A DNA stretch of 64,000 bases from an uncultured Oscillospiraceae bacterium (lineage in GTDB: Bacteria > Bacillota > Clostridia > Oscillospirales > Acutalibacteraceae): positions 13,498 through 77,497 of the forward strand of contig UQSH01000003.1 of NCBI GenBank assembly GCA_900543795.1. Reading direction: 5' to 3'. The number at the start of each line of letters is the position of its first letter. Within the stretch, counting starts at the first letter, position 1. The notes beneath the pieces were generated by a model, which was not told where the DNA came from, made no database searches, and saw only the letters and a program-made list of their open reading frames with translations. Made by a program: the position numbers and the translations under genes. This document shows, in pieces, positions 43,272 through 54,206 of the stretch.

Positions 43272-43604
43272 TCAAAAAACAAAATTAATTAAAAGCATAT
43301 AGCCGATTGTTCCGACGGATATGCTTAAAAGCACATTTTTCTTCCAAATATGAACAAGTGCAGTTGCTCCGACTGCTATCAGCTTTGGCATAATTTCGTT
43401 TACAGTCTGCATTCTGAAATCACCGATACAATAAACGATAAGCACACCGATAATGGCAACAGGAAGAACATTGCCGAGATAGCGGATAATCCTTGGCGGC
43501 TCCTTGCTTCCTCGGAAAAGAATGAACGGAACAAGCCTTGTTGCAAAGGTGCACACCGCAGCAACGGCAATCATTATGATTGCCTGATTAGACGAAAGAG
43601 GCAT
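43272..43604 (-). CDS. azlD: Branched-chain amino acid exporter small subunit AzlD
   Basis: A 110-residue membrane protein with four segments; FATRLVPFILFRGSKEPPRIIRYLGNVLPVAIIG is characteristic (quoted in parts: TRLVPFILFRG and RYLGNVLPVAI). It pairs with AzlC to export leucine and related amino acids. Its ATG overlaps the azlC stop (TAATG), confirming the pair. Confidence 0.92.
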   Translation of the reverse strand: MPLSSNQAIIMIAVAAVCTFATRLVPFILFRGSKEPPRIIRYLGNVLPVAIIGVLIVYCIGDFRMQTVNEIMPKLIAVGATALVHIWKKNVLLSISVGTIGYMLLINFVF

Positions 43605-44314
43605 TATTCGTTCCCCCTTTCCTTATCAATAAGCGGCTTTCCGCACAAAAGAACCGCACAGCAAAGTATAAGCGACGGGAGAAGAAATTTATCCGCACCG
43701 AATATCATTAGGCATATTAGAGCACACAAAACTCCTGCTGCTCCGCAGATTTTAAAGCTTTTTCCGCCCCTAATCAAATCAACGAAGATAACAACGAAGA
43801 GAGCCGTCATTGAAAAATCAATGCCCGTAAAATCAATTGGGATATTCTGCCCTGCAAGAGAGCCGATAACAGAGCCTGCTATCCAATAAAGATGATTTAA
43901 CTCGCCTATAATAAAGCGTGCTTTAATTTCATCAACATCCTTGGGCACCTCATTAAATGAAACATTTACGGAATAGGTTTCATCGGTCAGAGTAAAAATC
44001 ATAAACGGATAGCGCCATCCGCCCTTTTTGAACCTTTCAACAAAGGAAAGCCCATAAAATATATGGCGTGAATTAACAAAGAGTGTCATCATCGCAACCG
44101 TTGGAAGCGAAGCCGCCGACGAAAGAAGCGAAACGAGCAGAAACTGACCGGAGCCTGCATAGACAAATAATGATATAAACGCTGCCCAAATCCAATTATA
44201 GCCTGCTTCATAGAGCATAATTCCGAAAGCAGAGCCGAGGAACAGATAGCCGAAAAGAACGGGCAGAGATTTTTTTACTGCAAATTTAATTGTTGAACTT
44301 TTACTGATACCCAT
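43604..44314 (-). CDS. azlC: Branched-chain amino acid exporter large subunit AzlC
   Basis: A 236-residue polytopic protein with GYLFLGSAFGIMLYEAG at the N-terminus, AGSGQFLLVSLL, NSRHIFYGLSF and DETYSVN, all typical of AzlC. It exports branched-chain amino acids with AzlD. It is divergent from ppa. Its neighbourhood to the T-box-controlled 2-oxoacid oxidoreductase suggests a branched-chain amino-acid theme, though different transcripts are involved. Confidence 0.92.
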   Translation of the reverse strand: MGISKSSTIKFAVKKSLPVLFGYLFLGSAFGIMLYEAGYNWIWAAFISLFVYAGSGQFLLVSLLSSAASLPTVAMMTLFVNSRHIFYGLSFVERFKKGGWRYPFMIFTLTDETYSVNVSFNEVPKDVDEIKARFIIGELNHLYWIAGSVIGSLAGQNIPIDFTGIDFSMTALFVVIFVDLIRGGKSFKICGAAGVLCALICLMIFGADKFLLPSLILCCAVLLCGKPLIDKERGNE

Positions 44315-44381
44315 ATTTTATTCTCCGCTGATATTATATATTAATAATGAGAAACTTTCAATCACAAATTGCAAATAATTA

Positions 44382-44410
44382 TTGTAATTAATCCGTTCAA
44401 GTGATAGAAT
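44382..44410 (+). promoter_or_regulatory. Sigma-A promoter of ppa
   Basis: TTGTAA (44382-44387), a 17-nt spacer and TAGAAT (44405-44410), about 24 nt before the start. Confidence 0.55.
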
Positions 44411-44434
44411 ATAAAACAGAAAGAGGTGTTTCTT

Positions 44435-44968
44435 ATGAATATATGGCACAGCATAAGCCCAAAGCGTATAAAGAAAGACAGATTTTATGCTGTTATCGAA
44501 ATTTCAAAGGGCGGAAAAAATAAATACGAGCTTGACAAGGAAACGGGAATGTTAAAGCTGGACAGAGTTCTTTTTACATCAACTCATTACCCGGCGAACT
44601 ACGGATTTATACCCCGCACCTATGCAAACGACAATGACCCGCTTGATGTTCTTGTTCTTTGCAGTGAACAAATTCAGCCGATGACGATAGTTGAATGCTC
44701 GCCGATAGGAGTTCTTATTATGGAGGACGGCGGCTTCAAGGACGAAAAAATCATTGCGGTTCCCGTTAATGATCCAAACTATAACTGCTATAAAAATATT
44801 GACGAGCTTCCCTCTCACTATTTTGATGAAATAAGACATTTCTTTGAGGTTTATAAAACTCTTGAAACAGGAAAGGCAACATCCGTTACCGAGGTGCTCG
44901 ACAGACCGATTGCAGAGGAGATTATTGAAAACTGCATTGAGGAATACATAAGAAAATTTCAAATGTAA
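44435..44968 (+). CDS. ppa: Inorganic pyrophosphatase (family I)
   Basis: The enzyme hydrolyses pyrophosphate, pulling biosynthetic reactions forward. The 177-residue protein has YAVIEISKGGKNKYELDKE, the signature NDNDPLDVLVL with its metal-binding Asp residues, and VPVNDPNY. Start ATG 44435 follows AGAGGTG; GTG 44426 is an in-frame alternative. The gene is alone on the plus strand and ends at a terminator shared with the convergent oxidoreductase operon. Confidence 0.95.
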   Translation: MNIWHSISPKRIKKDRFYAVIEISKGGKNKYELDKETGMLKLDRVLFTSTHYPANYGFIPRTYANDNDPLDVLVLCSEQIQPMTIVECSPIGVLIMEDGGFKDEKIIAVPVNDPNYNCYKNIDELPSHYFDEIRHFFEVYKTLETGKATSVTEVLDRPIAEEIIENCIEEYIRKFQM

Positions 44969-44977
44969 GCAATAATT

Positions 44978-45012
44978 AAAGCCTTGCGGACTGTTTAAGT
45001 CTGCAAGGCTTT
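44978..45012. terminator. Bidirectional terminator between ppa and the oxidoreductase operon
   Basis: AAAGCCTTGCGGACT (44978-44992) pairs with AGTCTGCAAGGCTTT (44998-45012) with one G-T pair, followed by TTT on the plus strand. Confidence 0.85.
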
Positions 45013-45018
45013 TTAAAT

Positions 45019-45960
45019 TTAAGAGCCCATTTTTCGATCGCATCTTTTAACAAGCTCGTCCCAGCGGCGATCAACCTCTTTTTGAAAGGCTTCAATCATC
45101 CATTCGTTTCCGGGCTTAAACATATGCTTAAATCTTCCCTGCTTCGAAAGGAATTCCTCGATGGGAACATATTTTTTCGGCTCATAGTTAAGAATCCAAA
45201 CACCGTCAACAACCTCAAACAAAGGCCAATAGCGTGTTTCAACACCTAACTTGCATATCTCCATAATATCCCAGGTATTGTATCTCCAGCCTCTCGGACA
45301 CGGAGCCATAATATTAAGGAATGCAGCGCCCTTTGTATAAATAGCTTTTTCGGATTTAACATGTAAATCACGGAAATTCTGAATAAATGTTGTTTGAGCA
45401 ACATACGGAACCTTATGCTCTGCTATAATTGCGGCAAGGTCCTTTCTGTACTGCGGCTTACCGTTGGAGGCAGTGCCGACAGGAGTTGTTGTTGTGTCTG
45501 CAAACATAGGAGTTGCAGAGGAACGCTGAATACCCGTGTTCATATAAGCTCCGTTATCGTAGCAAACATAAACCATATCGTGCCCTCTTTCCATAGCACC
45601 GGAAAGCGACTGAAAGCCGATATCGTATGTTCCGCCGTCTCCACCGAAGGTTATAAACTTATAGGTTTCATCAAGCTTACCCTTACGCTTTAATGCATTA
45701 TATGCACCCTCAACGCCGCTCATAGTTGCGCCTGCGTTTTCAAAGGCGTTATGAATATAGCTATCCTTATAGGCGGTATAGGGATACATAAAGGAGGAAA
45801 CCTCTAAACAGCCCGTTGCATTGCCGACAACTGCTTTATCCCCCGGCTTTATTGCTTTAAGCACATTTCTTACTGCGATTGTTCCGCCGCAGCCGGCACA
45901 CATTCTGTGGCCTCCGGCAAGGCGCTCCTCTCTGCCGATAAATTCCTTGAAATTATACAC
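45019..45960 (-). CDS. porB: 2-oxoacid:ferredoxin oxidoreductase, beta subunit (TPP-binding)
   Basis: The thiamine-diphosphate subunit (313 residues) of a four-subunit pyruvate or 2-ketoisovalerate oxidoreductase. Cys residues in GHRMCAGCGG and ATGCLEV ligate a [4Fe-4S] cluster; the TPP motif is TFGGDGGTYDIG ... YVCYDNGAYMNTGIQRS. The motif set is that of PorB/VorB. Substrate cannot be settled from the sequence; the upstream T-box suggests branched-chain 2-oxoacids. It is the last gene of the operon, gamma-delta-alpha-beta. Confidence 0.9.
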   Translation of the reverse strand: MYNFKEFIGREERLAGGHRMCAGCGGTIAVRNVLKAIKPGDKAVVGNATGCLEVSSFMYPYTAYKDSYIHNAFENAGATMSGVEGAYNALKRKGKLDETYKFITFGGDGGTYDIGFQSLSGAMERGHDMVYVCYDNGAYMNTGIQRSSATPMFADTTTTPVGTASNGKPQYRKDLAAIIAEHKVPYVAQTTFIQNFRDLHVKSEKAIYTKGAAFLNIMAPCPRGWRYNTWDIMEICKLGVETRYWPLFEVVDGVWILNYEPKKYVPIEEFLSKQGRFKHMFKPGNEWMIEAFQKEVDRRWDELVKRCDRKMGS

Positions 45961-45974
45961 TTAAACGCACCTCC

Positions 45975-47156
45975 TTATTCTCTTACGCCCATATAACGAT
46001 ACGGATTTTCTATTTCTTTTCCGTTTGCGATTTCGCCGAGCTCGGCATAAATGCCCTTCATATCATCAACTCTGACATCTCTGCCGCCAAGACCGTAAAC
46101 ATAGTTAAGCACCTTTGGGGTTGCTCCTGCTCTGTAAAGTGCGGTTGTTACCTCTGCGCCGAGAGGACCGCAATTATCGTTATAGCTCTCTGTTCTATCC
46201 ATAACCGCAATTGCCTTGCATCCTTTAAGGCTCTGTGCAATTTCTTCTGCCGGGAATGGTCTGAAAAGTCTGATTTTAACAAGACCTGCCTTAACGCCGT
46301 CTTTTCTTAATTCGTCAACGGCTTGCTTAGTTGTTCCTGCCGCAGAGCCGATAATAACAACTGCAAGCTCGGCGTCGTCCATTTTATATTCCTCAAAGAG
46401 TCCGTATTCCCTGCCGCTTATTTTTGCATATTCCTTTGCAACATCAAGCGTTACCTGCTTTGCATTTTTAAGTGCCTCTGCCTGTGCTCTTTTTGCTTCA
46501 AAATAATAATTTGTTACGCTGTACGGTCCAACCGCCATAGGACATTCGGGATTGAGAAGATAATTTTCCGGCTCATATTCACCAACGAAATCCTTAACCT
46601 CATTATCTTCAAGAAGCGTTATATTTTCTACCGCATGAGAGGTAATGAAGCCATCCTGGCAAATCATAACGGGAAGCATAACCTTTTTATGCTCTGCAAT
46701 TCTGTATGCCATAACAAGATTATCATAAGCCTCTTGATTGTTTTCTGCATAAATTTGAATCCAACCCGAATCGCGTGCACCCATTGAATCACTATGGTCG
46801 CAATTGATATTAATAGGACCGGAAAGTGCTCTGTTTACAAGAGTTAAAACGCAGGGCAATCTGTTTGACGCGGCAAGATACAGCTCCTCCCACATAAGCG
46901 CCATACCTGCCGACGAGGTTGCCGTTACGGAGCGTGCTCCTGCGGCCTCTGCGCCGATAACGGCAGACATTGCGGAATGCTCCGATTCAACGGGGATAAA
47001 CTCGGAATCAACCTGTCCGTTTGCAACAAATTTAGAAAAATACTGCGGAATTTCAGTTGATGGAGTTATGGGGAAAGCCGCCATAACATCGGGGTTAATC
47101 TGACGAAGAGCCTCTGCAACTGCTTCGTTTCCGCTTAAACGGTCTCTTCTTGCCAT
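45975..47156 (-). CDS. porA: 2-oxoacid:ferredoxin oxidoreductase, alpha subunit
   Basis: The 393-residue alpha subunit contains the pyrimidine-binding domain with AAFPITPSTEIPQYF and PVESEHSAMSAVIGA, and the C-terminal transketolase-like domain with VMDRTESYNDNCGPLG. Together with beta it cleaves a 2-oxoacid plus CoA to acyl-CoA, CO2 and reduced ferredoxin, or runs in reverse. It starts 1 bp after the delta stop and lies 14 bp before beta. Confidence 0.9.
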   Translation of the reverse strand: MARRDRLSGNEAVAEALRQINPDVMAAFPITPSTEIPQYFSKFVANGQVDSEFIPVESEHSAMSAVIGAEAAGARSVTATSSAGMALMWEELYLAASNRLPCVLTLVNRALSGPININCDHSDSMGARDSGWIQIYAENNQEAYDNLVMAYRIAEHKKVMLPVMICQDGFITSHAVENITLLEDNEVKDFVGEYEPENYLLNPECPMAVGPYSVTNYYFEAKRAQAEALKNAKQVTLDVAKEYAKISGREYGLFEEYKMDDAELAVVIIGSAAGTTKQAVDELRKDGVKAGLVKIRLFRPFPAEEIAQSLKGCKAIAVMDRTESYNDNCGPLGAEVTTALYRAGATPKVLNYVYGLGGRDVRVDDMKGIYAELGEIANGKEIENPYRYMGVRE

Positions 47157-47157
47157 A

Positions 47158-47460
47158 TTATTTTACCCCCTTCATAGTGATTGCGCCCGTGTGGCACGCC
47201 TTAACGCATATACCGCAGCCCTTGCAATGATCATAATCAAACGGACCTCTTTTGCCGTCAACAACGGGAATAACGCTATCCGGGCAAACGGGAATGCACA
47301 TAAGGCAATGAATACACAAATCCTCGTGAAGCTCCGGCTTAACTGAGGTCCACTCGCCCGTGTTAAATTCAAGAGAGGTCATTTCGCCGTAAATCTGCAT
47401 ACCCTCTGTTAAATCCTGCCATTTGCATTTAAGATTTAATTTATTTACATCTGATTTCAT
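47158..47460 (-). CDS. porD: 2-oxoacid:ferredoxin oxidoreductase, delta subunit (2x[4Fe-4S] ferredoxin)
   Basis: A 100-residue ferredoxin-like subunit with two [4Fe-4S] motifs: CIHCLMCIPVCP and CKGCGICVKACH. It passes electrons from the TPP site to external ferredoxin. The ~45-residue N-terminal extension before the clusters is usual for PorD/VorD. It lies between gamma and alpha, 12 bp after gamma. Confidence 0.92.
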   Translation of the reverse strand: MKSDVNKLNLKCKWQDLTEGMQIYGEMTSLEFNTGEWTSVKPELHEDLCIHCLMCIPVCPDSVIPVVDGKRGPFDYDHCKGCGICVKACHTGAITMKGVK

Positions 47461-47472
47461 TATTCTGCCTCC

Positions 47473-48045
47473 TTACTTAACCTCTTCAAAAGCCATTTTA
47501 AGAGCATTCATATTACCCTCGATAACCTCGGGCTTTGAGCTGAACTTATGCTTAAACGAGGCTTCCATTTCGTTTAAAAATGTTTCCTTTTCCATAACAC
47601 CCGAAACCTTAACAATGCCTGCAAGCATAGGCGTGTTTGGGAAATATTTACCGAGGCAGGCAACGGAAACCTTGCGGGCGTCGATAGTGAAAACCTTTCC
47701 TGTGTAGCCGTTAAGATGCTTTTCTATATCCTCCTTTGATTTTGAGGTGTTAACAAGAATTGCACCGTTTGGGTTAAGTCCCTTTGTTACATCAACAGTA
47801 TCAAGCAAGCCCTCGTCAACAACAACAACAAAATCGGGATGATAAATATTTGAATGAACTCTTATTTCATTAGGGCTTATTCTGTTATAAGCGGTAATGG
47901 GCGCACCCATTCTTTCAGGGCCGTATTCAGGGAAGCCCTGAACGAAGCTTCCTGTTTTAAAGGCAACATCTGCAAGAAGGAGAGCGGCTGTTTTTGCGCC
48001 CTGTCCTCCCCTGCCGTGCCAACGGATTTCAACACAGTTTTCCAT
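47473..48045 (-). CDS. porG: 2-oxoacid:ferredoxin oxidoreductase, gamma subunit
   Basis: The 190-residue gamma subunit begins VEIRWHGRGGQGAKTAALLL, the family signature, and continues with GFPEYGPERMGAPITAYNRI. It is the first gene of the operon and directly follows the T-box terminator (about 60 nt). Gamma subunits are shared between POR and VOR enzymes in some anaerobes, so it does not decide the substrate. Confidence 0.92.
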   Translation of the reverse strand: MENCVEIRWHGRGGQGAKTAALLLADVAFKTGSFVQGFPEYGPERMGAPITAYNRISPNEIRVHSNIYHPDFVVVVDEGLLDTVDVTKGLNPNGAILVNTSKSKEDIEKHLNGYTGKVFTIDARKVSVACLGKYFPNTPMLAGIVKVSGVMEKETFLNEMEASFKHKFSSKPEVIEGNMNALKMAFEEVK

Positions 48046-48099
48046 AATCTGACTCCTTTAAATATTTTCTTGCTTCTTCGTTAGCATTTTTATTCAATA

Positions 48100-48375
48100 A
48101 AAAACGCCTCTTTGCCCAAAGGCAAAGAGGCGATATAGTTATATACCGTGGTACCACTCTTAATTCATCAAAAATGATGCACTCATAACGAACAAGCATT
48201 CGCTGCAATTATAACGGTTGCGGCCGTCTGCCCCTACAATTAAAAAACTTCGGTGCAGCCACTCGGAGAGGATATTACGGTTTTTCTTAATTATGCCTTG
48301 CACCAACCGGCATTTCTCTGAAAAAAGAAGCGAACCGCTTTTTGTTCTCGTCTGCGTGTTTACTTATTAATTTGA
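48100..48375 (-). promoter_or_regulatory. T-box riboswitch (tRNA-sensing leader), likely isoleucine-specific
   Basis: On the minus strand the T-box core AAGAGTGGTACCACGG (48146-48161) precedes a terminator (CGCCTCTTTGCC, 48121-48132, with GGCAAAGAGGCG, 48105-48116, then TTTTTT). Upstream lies a Stem I with CAGAGAAATGCC, GGTTGGTGCAAGGC and, at its 3' side, AATATCCTCTCCGAGTGG and GCTGCACCGAAG, all in T-box order. By analogy with the ilv-leu leader spacing to CGAG, the specifier is ATC (48271-48273), isoleucine. Uncharged tRNA would permit read-through into porG. The interval 48046-48461 contains no gene. Confidence 0.88.
48105..48132 (-). terminator. T-box intrinsic terminator
   Basis: A perfect 12-bp stem around a 4-nt loop, followed by TTTTTT on the minus strand. 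It competes with the T-box antiterminator. Confidence 0.9.
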
Positions 48376-48379
48376 AAAG

Positions 48380-48408
48380 ATTATAATACAATTATTTCCT
48401 TTTGTCAA
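48380..48408 (-). promoter_or_regulatory. Sigma-A promoter of the T-box/oxidoreductase operon
   Basis: A consensus TTGACA (48403-48408), a 17-nt spacer and TATAAT (48380-48385) on the minus strand. Confidence 0.85.
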
Positions 48409-48424
48409 CAATTTTTTCAATAAA

Positions 48425-48448
48425 AAAACGCTTCCGAAGAAGCGTTTT
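48425..48448 (-). terminator. Terminator of groESL
   Basis: AAAACGCTTC pairs perfectly with GAAGCGTTTT, followed on the minus strand by TTTT, 14 nt after the groEL stop. Confidence 0.8.
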
Positions 48449-48461
48449 AAAACAGGATTTA

Positions 48462-50401
<1,940 letters not shown>

Positions 50402-50434
50402 AATAAATTCACCTCTGTAATAAAATTATCTTTG

Positions 50435-50461
50435 TTAGCACTCTCGTCTTTCGAGTGCTAA
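50435..50461 (-). promoter_or_regulatory. CIRCE operator (HrcA binding site)
   Basis: A perfect palindrome: TTAGCACTC (50435-50443), 9 nt, GAGTGCTAA (50453-50461), just downstream of the groESL -10 element. HrcA binding here represses groESL until heat shock. hrcA is not in the window. Confidence 0.97.
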
Positions 50462-50466
50462 TACTT

Positions 50467-50494
50467 ATTTTAGCAACTTTTTCCGATTTGTCAA
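50467..50494 (-). promoter_or_regulatory. Sigma-A promoter of groESL
   Basis: On the minus strand TTGACA (50489-50494), a 16-nt spacer and TAAAAT (50467-50472), placing the start of transcription within CIRCE. Confidence 0.75.
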
Positions 50495-50561
50495 TAGTGT
50501 TCACAAATTATTTATAAAATATGTTAAAAATAATCTATAATTTGCTCCAAGCACAACAAAA

Positions 50562-50586
50562 GCCTTTGCAAATAATATGCAAAGGC
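50562..50586 (-). terminator. Terminator of ispF
   Basis: GCCTTTGCA (50562-50570) pairs perfectly with TGCAAAGGC (50578-50586); TTTTGTTG follows on the minus strand. Confidence 0.75.
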
Positions 50587-50606
50587 GAAGAATTATATTC
50601 TGTATA

Positions 50607-51074
50607 TTAATCAATAAGGCAAACGGCATGGGCACAAATGCCCTGCCTTTCTCCGGTAAAGCCAAGCCCCTCCTCCGTTGTTGCCTTAACGGAAACACAA
50701 TCAATGGGGCAATTACAGGCAGAGGCAATATTTTTTCGCATATCGTTAATATAAGGAGCCATTTTCGGTGCCTGCGCAATAATGGTTGCATCTATATTCG
50801 AAACCTTAAAGCCCTTGTTATATATATGACTAACAACCGCTTTAAGCAGCTCAAGACTGTTTGCATCCTTAAACGAATCGTCTGTGTCGGGGAAAAGATG
50901 GCCGATATCTCCGAGTGCGGCGGCACCTAAAAGTGCATCGGATATTGCGTGAAGCAAAACATCTGCGTCCGAATGGCCGAGCAGACCGAGCTCGCTCGGA
51001 ATATCAACTCCGCCGATAATACATTTTCTGCCCTCAACGAGCCTGTGAACATCATATCCGTGGCCTATTCTCAT
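50607..51074 (-). CDS. ispF: 2-C-methyl-D-erythritol 2,4-cyclodiphosphate synthase
   Basis: The fifth enzyme of the MEP isoprenoid pathway. [11 protein letters not shown] supplies metal ligands Asp8 and His10; [20 protein letters not shown] and the C-terminal [17 protein letters not shown] are the signatures. Length 155 is normal. It overlaps the ispD stop (TAATG), giving an ispD-ispF pair. ispH lies elsewhere in the window (fused to rpsA). Confidence 0.97.
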   Translation of the reverse strand: MRIGHGYDVHRLVEGRKCIIGGVDIPSELGLLGHSDADVLLHAISDALLGAAALGDIGHLFPDTDDSFKDANSLELLKAVVSHIYNKGFKVSNIDATIIAQAPKMAPYINDMRKNIASACNCPIDCVSVKATTEEGLGFTGERQGICAHAVCLID

Positions 51075-51751
51075 TATTTACCCTCCCTTGCCTTTATCAA
51101 TGCTTCTGCAAGGATAACATCGCTTTTTGTTGTTATTTTAAGATTTTCATATTCGCCGATAACTGTTTTAACCTGCAAGCCGAGATTTTCAACAAGGCGG
51201 CAATCATCCGTGAAATCCTTTTTCTGCTCGGTTGCTTTTTCAAGTGCCTTTTTATAAACTGAAAAATCGAAAATCTGCGGGGTTTGAATTGAAACAAGAG
51301 AGCTTCTTTCCGGTGTGTCAACAATATTAAGGTCTTTATCTATAACCTTAATAGTATCTTTAACATAAACACCCGTTGCCGCCGCCTGTGAAATTTGGGC
51401 TTCGTCAAGCGTTTTAAGAATTGTATTCTGCGAAACAAGCGGGCGTGCGCCGTCGTGAATAATTATGTAATCGCACTCATCAATTGTTTCAACCGCGTTT
51501 CTTACGCTTTCCTGACGGGTTGCTCCGCCTACAACAAATGAAATCTCTTCGTCGGGAAGAAGCCGTGAGAACTCCTCAACATCACATTCACGGCACACTA
51601 CTATTATTTCATCAACAACTTCAAGATTTAAAAAAGCCTCAACGCTTCTTTCAATAACGGTTTTTCCGCACAAATCAAGAAGCAGCTTACTTTTGTCTAT
51701 TCCCATACGGGTGCCGTTTCCCGCACCCAAGATAACTGCAATATTATACAA
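51074..51751 (-). CDS. ispD: 2-C-methyl-D-erythritol 4-phosphate cytidylyltransferase
   Basis: The third MEP-pathway enzyme, which couples MEP with CTP. The nucleotide loop [31 protein letters not shown] and [17 protein letters not shown] are characteristic. Length 225. It overlaps rqcH by 8 bp upstream and is coupled to ispF. Confidence 0.97.
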   Translation of the reverse strand: MYNIAVILGAGNGTRMGIDKSKLLLDLCGKTVIERSVEAFLNLEVVDEIIVVCRECDVEEFSRLLPDEEISFVVGGATRQESVRNAVETIDECDYIIIHDGARPLVSQNTILKTLDEAQISQAAATGVYVKDTIKVIDKDLNIVDTPERSSLVSIQTPQIFDFSVYKKALEKATEQKKDFTDDCRLVENLGLQVKTVIGEYENLKITTKSDVILAEALIKAREGK

Positions 51752-53426
51752 TTCTTTTTATCCTTTCAAGCTCCTGTTCGTTAGGAGTTACATACTCTGT
51801 TTTATAATTAGTATATATAACCATACCGGGCTTTGCGCCGTTTGGCTTTTTAACATTCTTAACGACAGTATAATCAACGGCAACATTTGATGAATTTTTA
51901 GCCTTACTGCTTTGAACGGCAAGCATTGCCGCCTCACGAATCAGCAAATCTGTGAATTCTCTTCCGTCATAGGCAACAACAACATGAGAGCCTGCGCCGT
52001 CCTTTATATGAAACCAAAGGTCTGATTTTGAAGCGGTTTTAAGAGTCAGCCTATCGTTCATAATATTGTTTCTGCCGACTGAAATCAAAAAGCCCTCGCT
52101 GCTTTCAAACTGCATAGGCTTGATATGAGAGGGGGCATTTTTTCCTCTAACGGATTTGTGCTTTAAAAATCCTGTTTGAATAAGTTCCTCTTTAATATCT
52201 GTTATCTCGGCGTCGCTCTGCGCTCTTGAAAGAGAGTCAATAACAGTATCAAGATACTGCGCCTCCTCCCTTGCCTGACGAATAAACCCGTTTAGCTTTG
52301 ATTCTGCAATCTGCTTTTTTCTGTATTCCTTATAATACCTTTGGGCATTTTGCATAGGGCTTAACGCAGGGTCCGCAGGTATTCTGATTATTTCGCAGTT
52401 ATTATAATAGTTTTCAACCTCATAAAAAAGAGAGCCCTTTTCAAGCGCATACTGATTAGAGGTTATTAAGTCGCCGTAAATTTTATATTTATCCTTATCG
52501 GCGCAATCCTCAAGCTCCTTTTCCCTTGTTACCGCCTTTCTGACCGCTCGTTCATAAAGATTATTAAGCGTTTTGAAAAGCTCGCCTGAGCGTTGACGAA
52601 TTCTATCCGCCTTAACACGCTCGTGATAAAAATAATCAAGCGTTTTCGAAAAGGAGTCAAAATATTTGGTTTGAGCAAGTGAGCCGTACTGCAAAACAGG
52701 CATAAATGAAAAATCAAAGGGCTTATCGGATATAATGATATTCGGCTTTGGATTTTCGGCATAGTGCTTAATCTCATCAACAGAAGCCCCGTTTTCATAC
52801 TCACGGCAAACAATCGGAGAAACGCCCTGAACGATTTCCTGAAATGCCTTTGACGGCGTTTTTTCGCTTTCGGCAAGTCTTCTTTTTATAACATTAATAT
52901 CATCGGTTAATATATTCAGCTTATCCTGCTTCGGCGGAAAAACATATTTTTCTCCGGGCAAAACAATACGCACCTGCGATTTTGTTTCATCTATTCTTTT
53001 GAGCGCATCAATTATAATTCCTTTTTCGTTAATCAGAATTATATTACTGTACCGCCCCATAATTTCAACAGACAAAACAAGACGGCAAAGGTCGCCGAGC
53101 TCGTTTACCGACTGAAAGCCGAGCTGAACTATTCGCTCAAGGCCGTTTTGCGTTATATCCGTTATTTTTGCTCCCGTTAGATGCTTGCGCAAAAGCATAC
53201 AAAGCATCGGAGGCTTCAACGGATTTTCGGGCGGATAATCGGTGAAATATATTCCCGCCGCATCTGCTCGGCAGGAAAGCAAAAGCTTTTTTGCGCCTTC
53301 TCTTGACCGAAGAGAAAGCACAAGCTCCTCCTTGGACGGTTGATGAATTTTCTCTATTCTTGAGCCCTCGGCAAAAGCCGAAACCTCATTTTTTAAATGG
53401 TGTAAAAAAATACCGTCAAGTGCCAT
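51744..53426 (-). CDS. rqcH: Rqc2 homologue RqcH (ribosome quality control)
   Basis: A 560-residue NFACT protein that binds obstructed 50S-peptidyl-tRNA complexes and directs C-terminal alanine tailing in bacteria. It has the NFACT-N domain (FLHHLKNEVSAFAEGSRIEKIHQPS), helix-hairpin-helix and coiled-coil middle, and the NFACT-R domain (SKSDLWFHIKDGAGSHVVVA). The N-terminal segment is also known from fibronectin-binding proteins of this family. It is the first gene of rqcH-ispD-ispF. Confidence 0.95.
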   Translation of the reverse strand: MALDGIFLHHLKNEVSAFAEGSRIEKIHQPSKEELVLSLRSREGAKKLLLSCRADAAGIYFTDYPPENPLKPPMLCMLLRKHLTGAKITDITQNGLERIVQLGFQSVNELGDLCRLVLSVEIMGRYSNIILINEKGIIIDALKRIDETKSQVRIVLPGEKYVFPPKQDKLNILTDDINVIKRRLAESEKTPSKAFQEIVQGVSPIVCREYENGASVDEIKHYAENPKPNIIISDKPFDFSFMPVLQYGSLAQTKYFDSFSKTLDYFYHERVKADRIRQRSGELFKTLNNLYERAVRKAVTREKELEDCADKDKYKIYGDLITSNQYALEKGSLFYEVENYYNNCEIIRIPADPALSPMQNAQRYYKEYRKKQIAESKLNGFIRQAREEAQYLDTVIDSLSRAQSDAEITDIKEELIQTGFLKHKSVRGKNAPSHIKPMQFESSEGFLISVGRNNIMNDRLTLKTASKSDLWFHIKDGAGSHVVVAYDGREFTDLLIREAAMLAVQSSKAKNSSNVAVDYTVVKNVKKPNGAKPGMVIYTNYKTEYVTPNEQELERIKRIV

Positions 53427-53456
53427 TATATTTTCCTTTTAAAAGCTATAAGATAA

Positions 53457-54206
53457 TTAAACAACCGTTAAAACGGGGTTTTCCTGCTTTGGAACAATAA
53501 ATTCAACATCGGGAAACATTTTTTTCAGCATTTCCCTGAGCATATAAAAAGGCTCTGCCTCTGTTTCGAAATGACCTGCGCTTATAACAGGATAGCCGAC
53601 CTCTGCCGCTTCAAGCATATCGTGATATTTTAAATCTCCCGTTAAAAAGCAATCTGCATTTTCCATTGCAAGCGAAATATATTCCTCGCAGGCACCTCCT
53701 CCGACAGCAACTGTTTTAACAGGCTTATCGCAAAGAGTATATCGTATTCCGCTGACGCAAAGCCTTTCGCTCACAAATTCCGCAAAATCGTCTATACTCA
53801 TTTCACAATCAAGACTGCCTTTATAAATAAAGCTGTTTTCTATCGGCTCGGCATCCTTTAAGCCGAGAACGGTGCAAAGGTTATTGTTAATACCGTATTT
53901 TGATTTATCAAAATTTGTGTGGGCGGAAATAACCGCAATATTATTTCGGGCACAGGTATAAAGCGCAGAACCCTTTTCAAGACGCCTTACGCCTTTAAAT
54001 ATAATGGGATGATGAGAAATAATTAAATCAGCATTAACCTCGGCTGAATAATTGCAAATATCCTTAACGGCATCAAGGCAGATAACAGCCCTTTTAACCT
54101 CCTTGCGAAATTCTCCAACCAAAAAGCCTGCGTTATCCCATTCCTCCTGCGTATCAAAGGGTGCTATACTATTTATATAATCGTATATATTTTTTACAGT
54201 TGTCAT
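53457..54206 (-). CDS. Nif3-like dinuclear metal-centre protein (YqfO family)
   Basis: A 249-residue protein of the NIF3/DUF34 family. Metal-binding His/Asp/Glu lie in LIISHHPIIFKG, SAHTNFDKSKYGIN and SAGHFETEAEP. Members are hexamers with a dinuclear metal site; some were annotated as GTP cyclohydrolase I type 2, but function is unclear. It overlaps trmK by 4 bp, a pairing conserved in Firmicutes. Confidence 0.93.
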   Translation of the reverse strand: MTTVKNIYDYINSIAPFDTQEEWDNAGFLVGEFRKEVKRAVICLDAVKDICNYSAEVNADLIISHHPIIFKGVRRLEKGSALYTCARNNIAVISAHTNFDKSKYGINNNLCTVLGLKDAEPIENSFIYKGSLDCEMSIDDFAEFVSERLCVSGIRYTLCDKPVKTVAVGGGACEEYISLAMENADCFLTGDLKYHDMLEAAEVGYPVISAGHFETEAEPFYMLREMLKKMFPDVEFIVPKQENPVLTVV

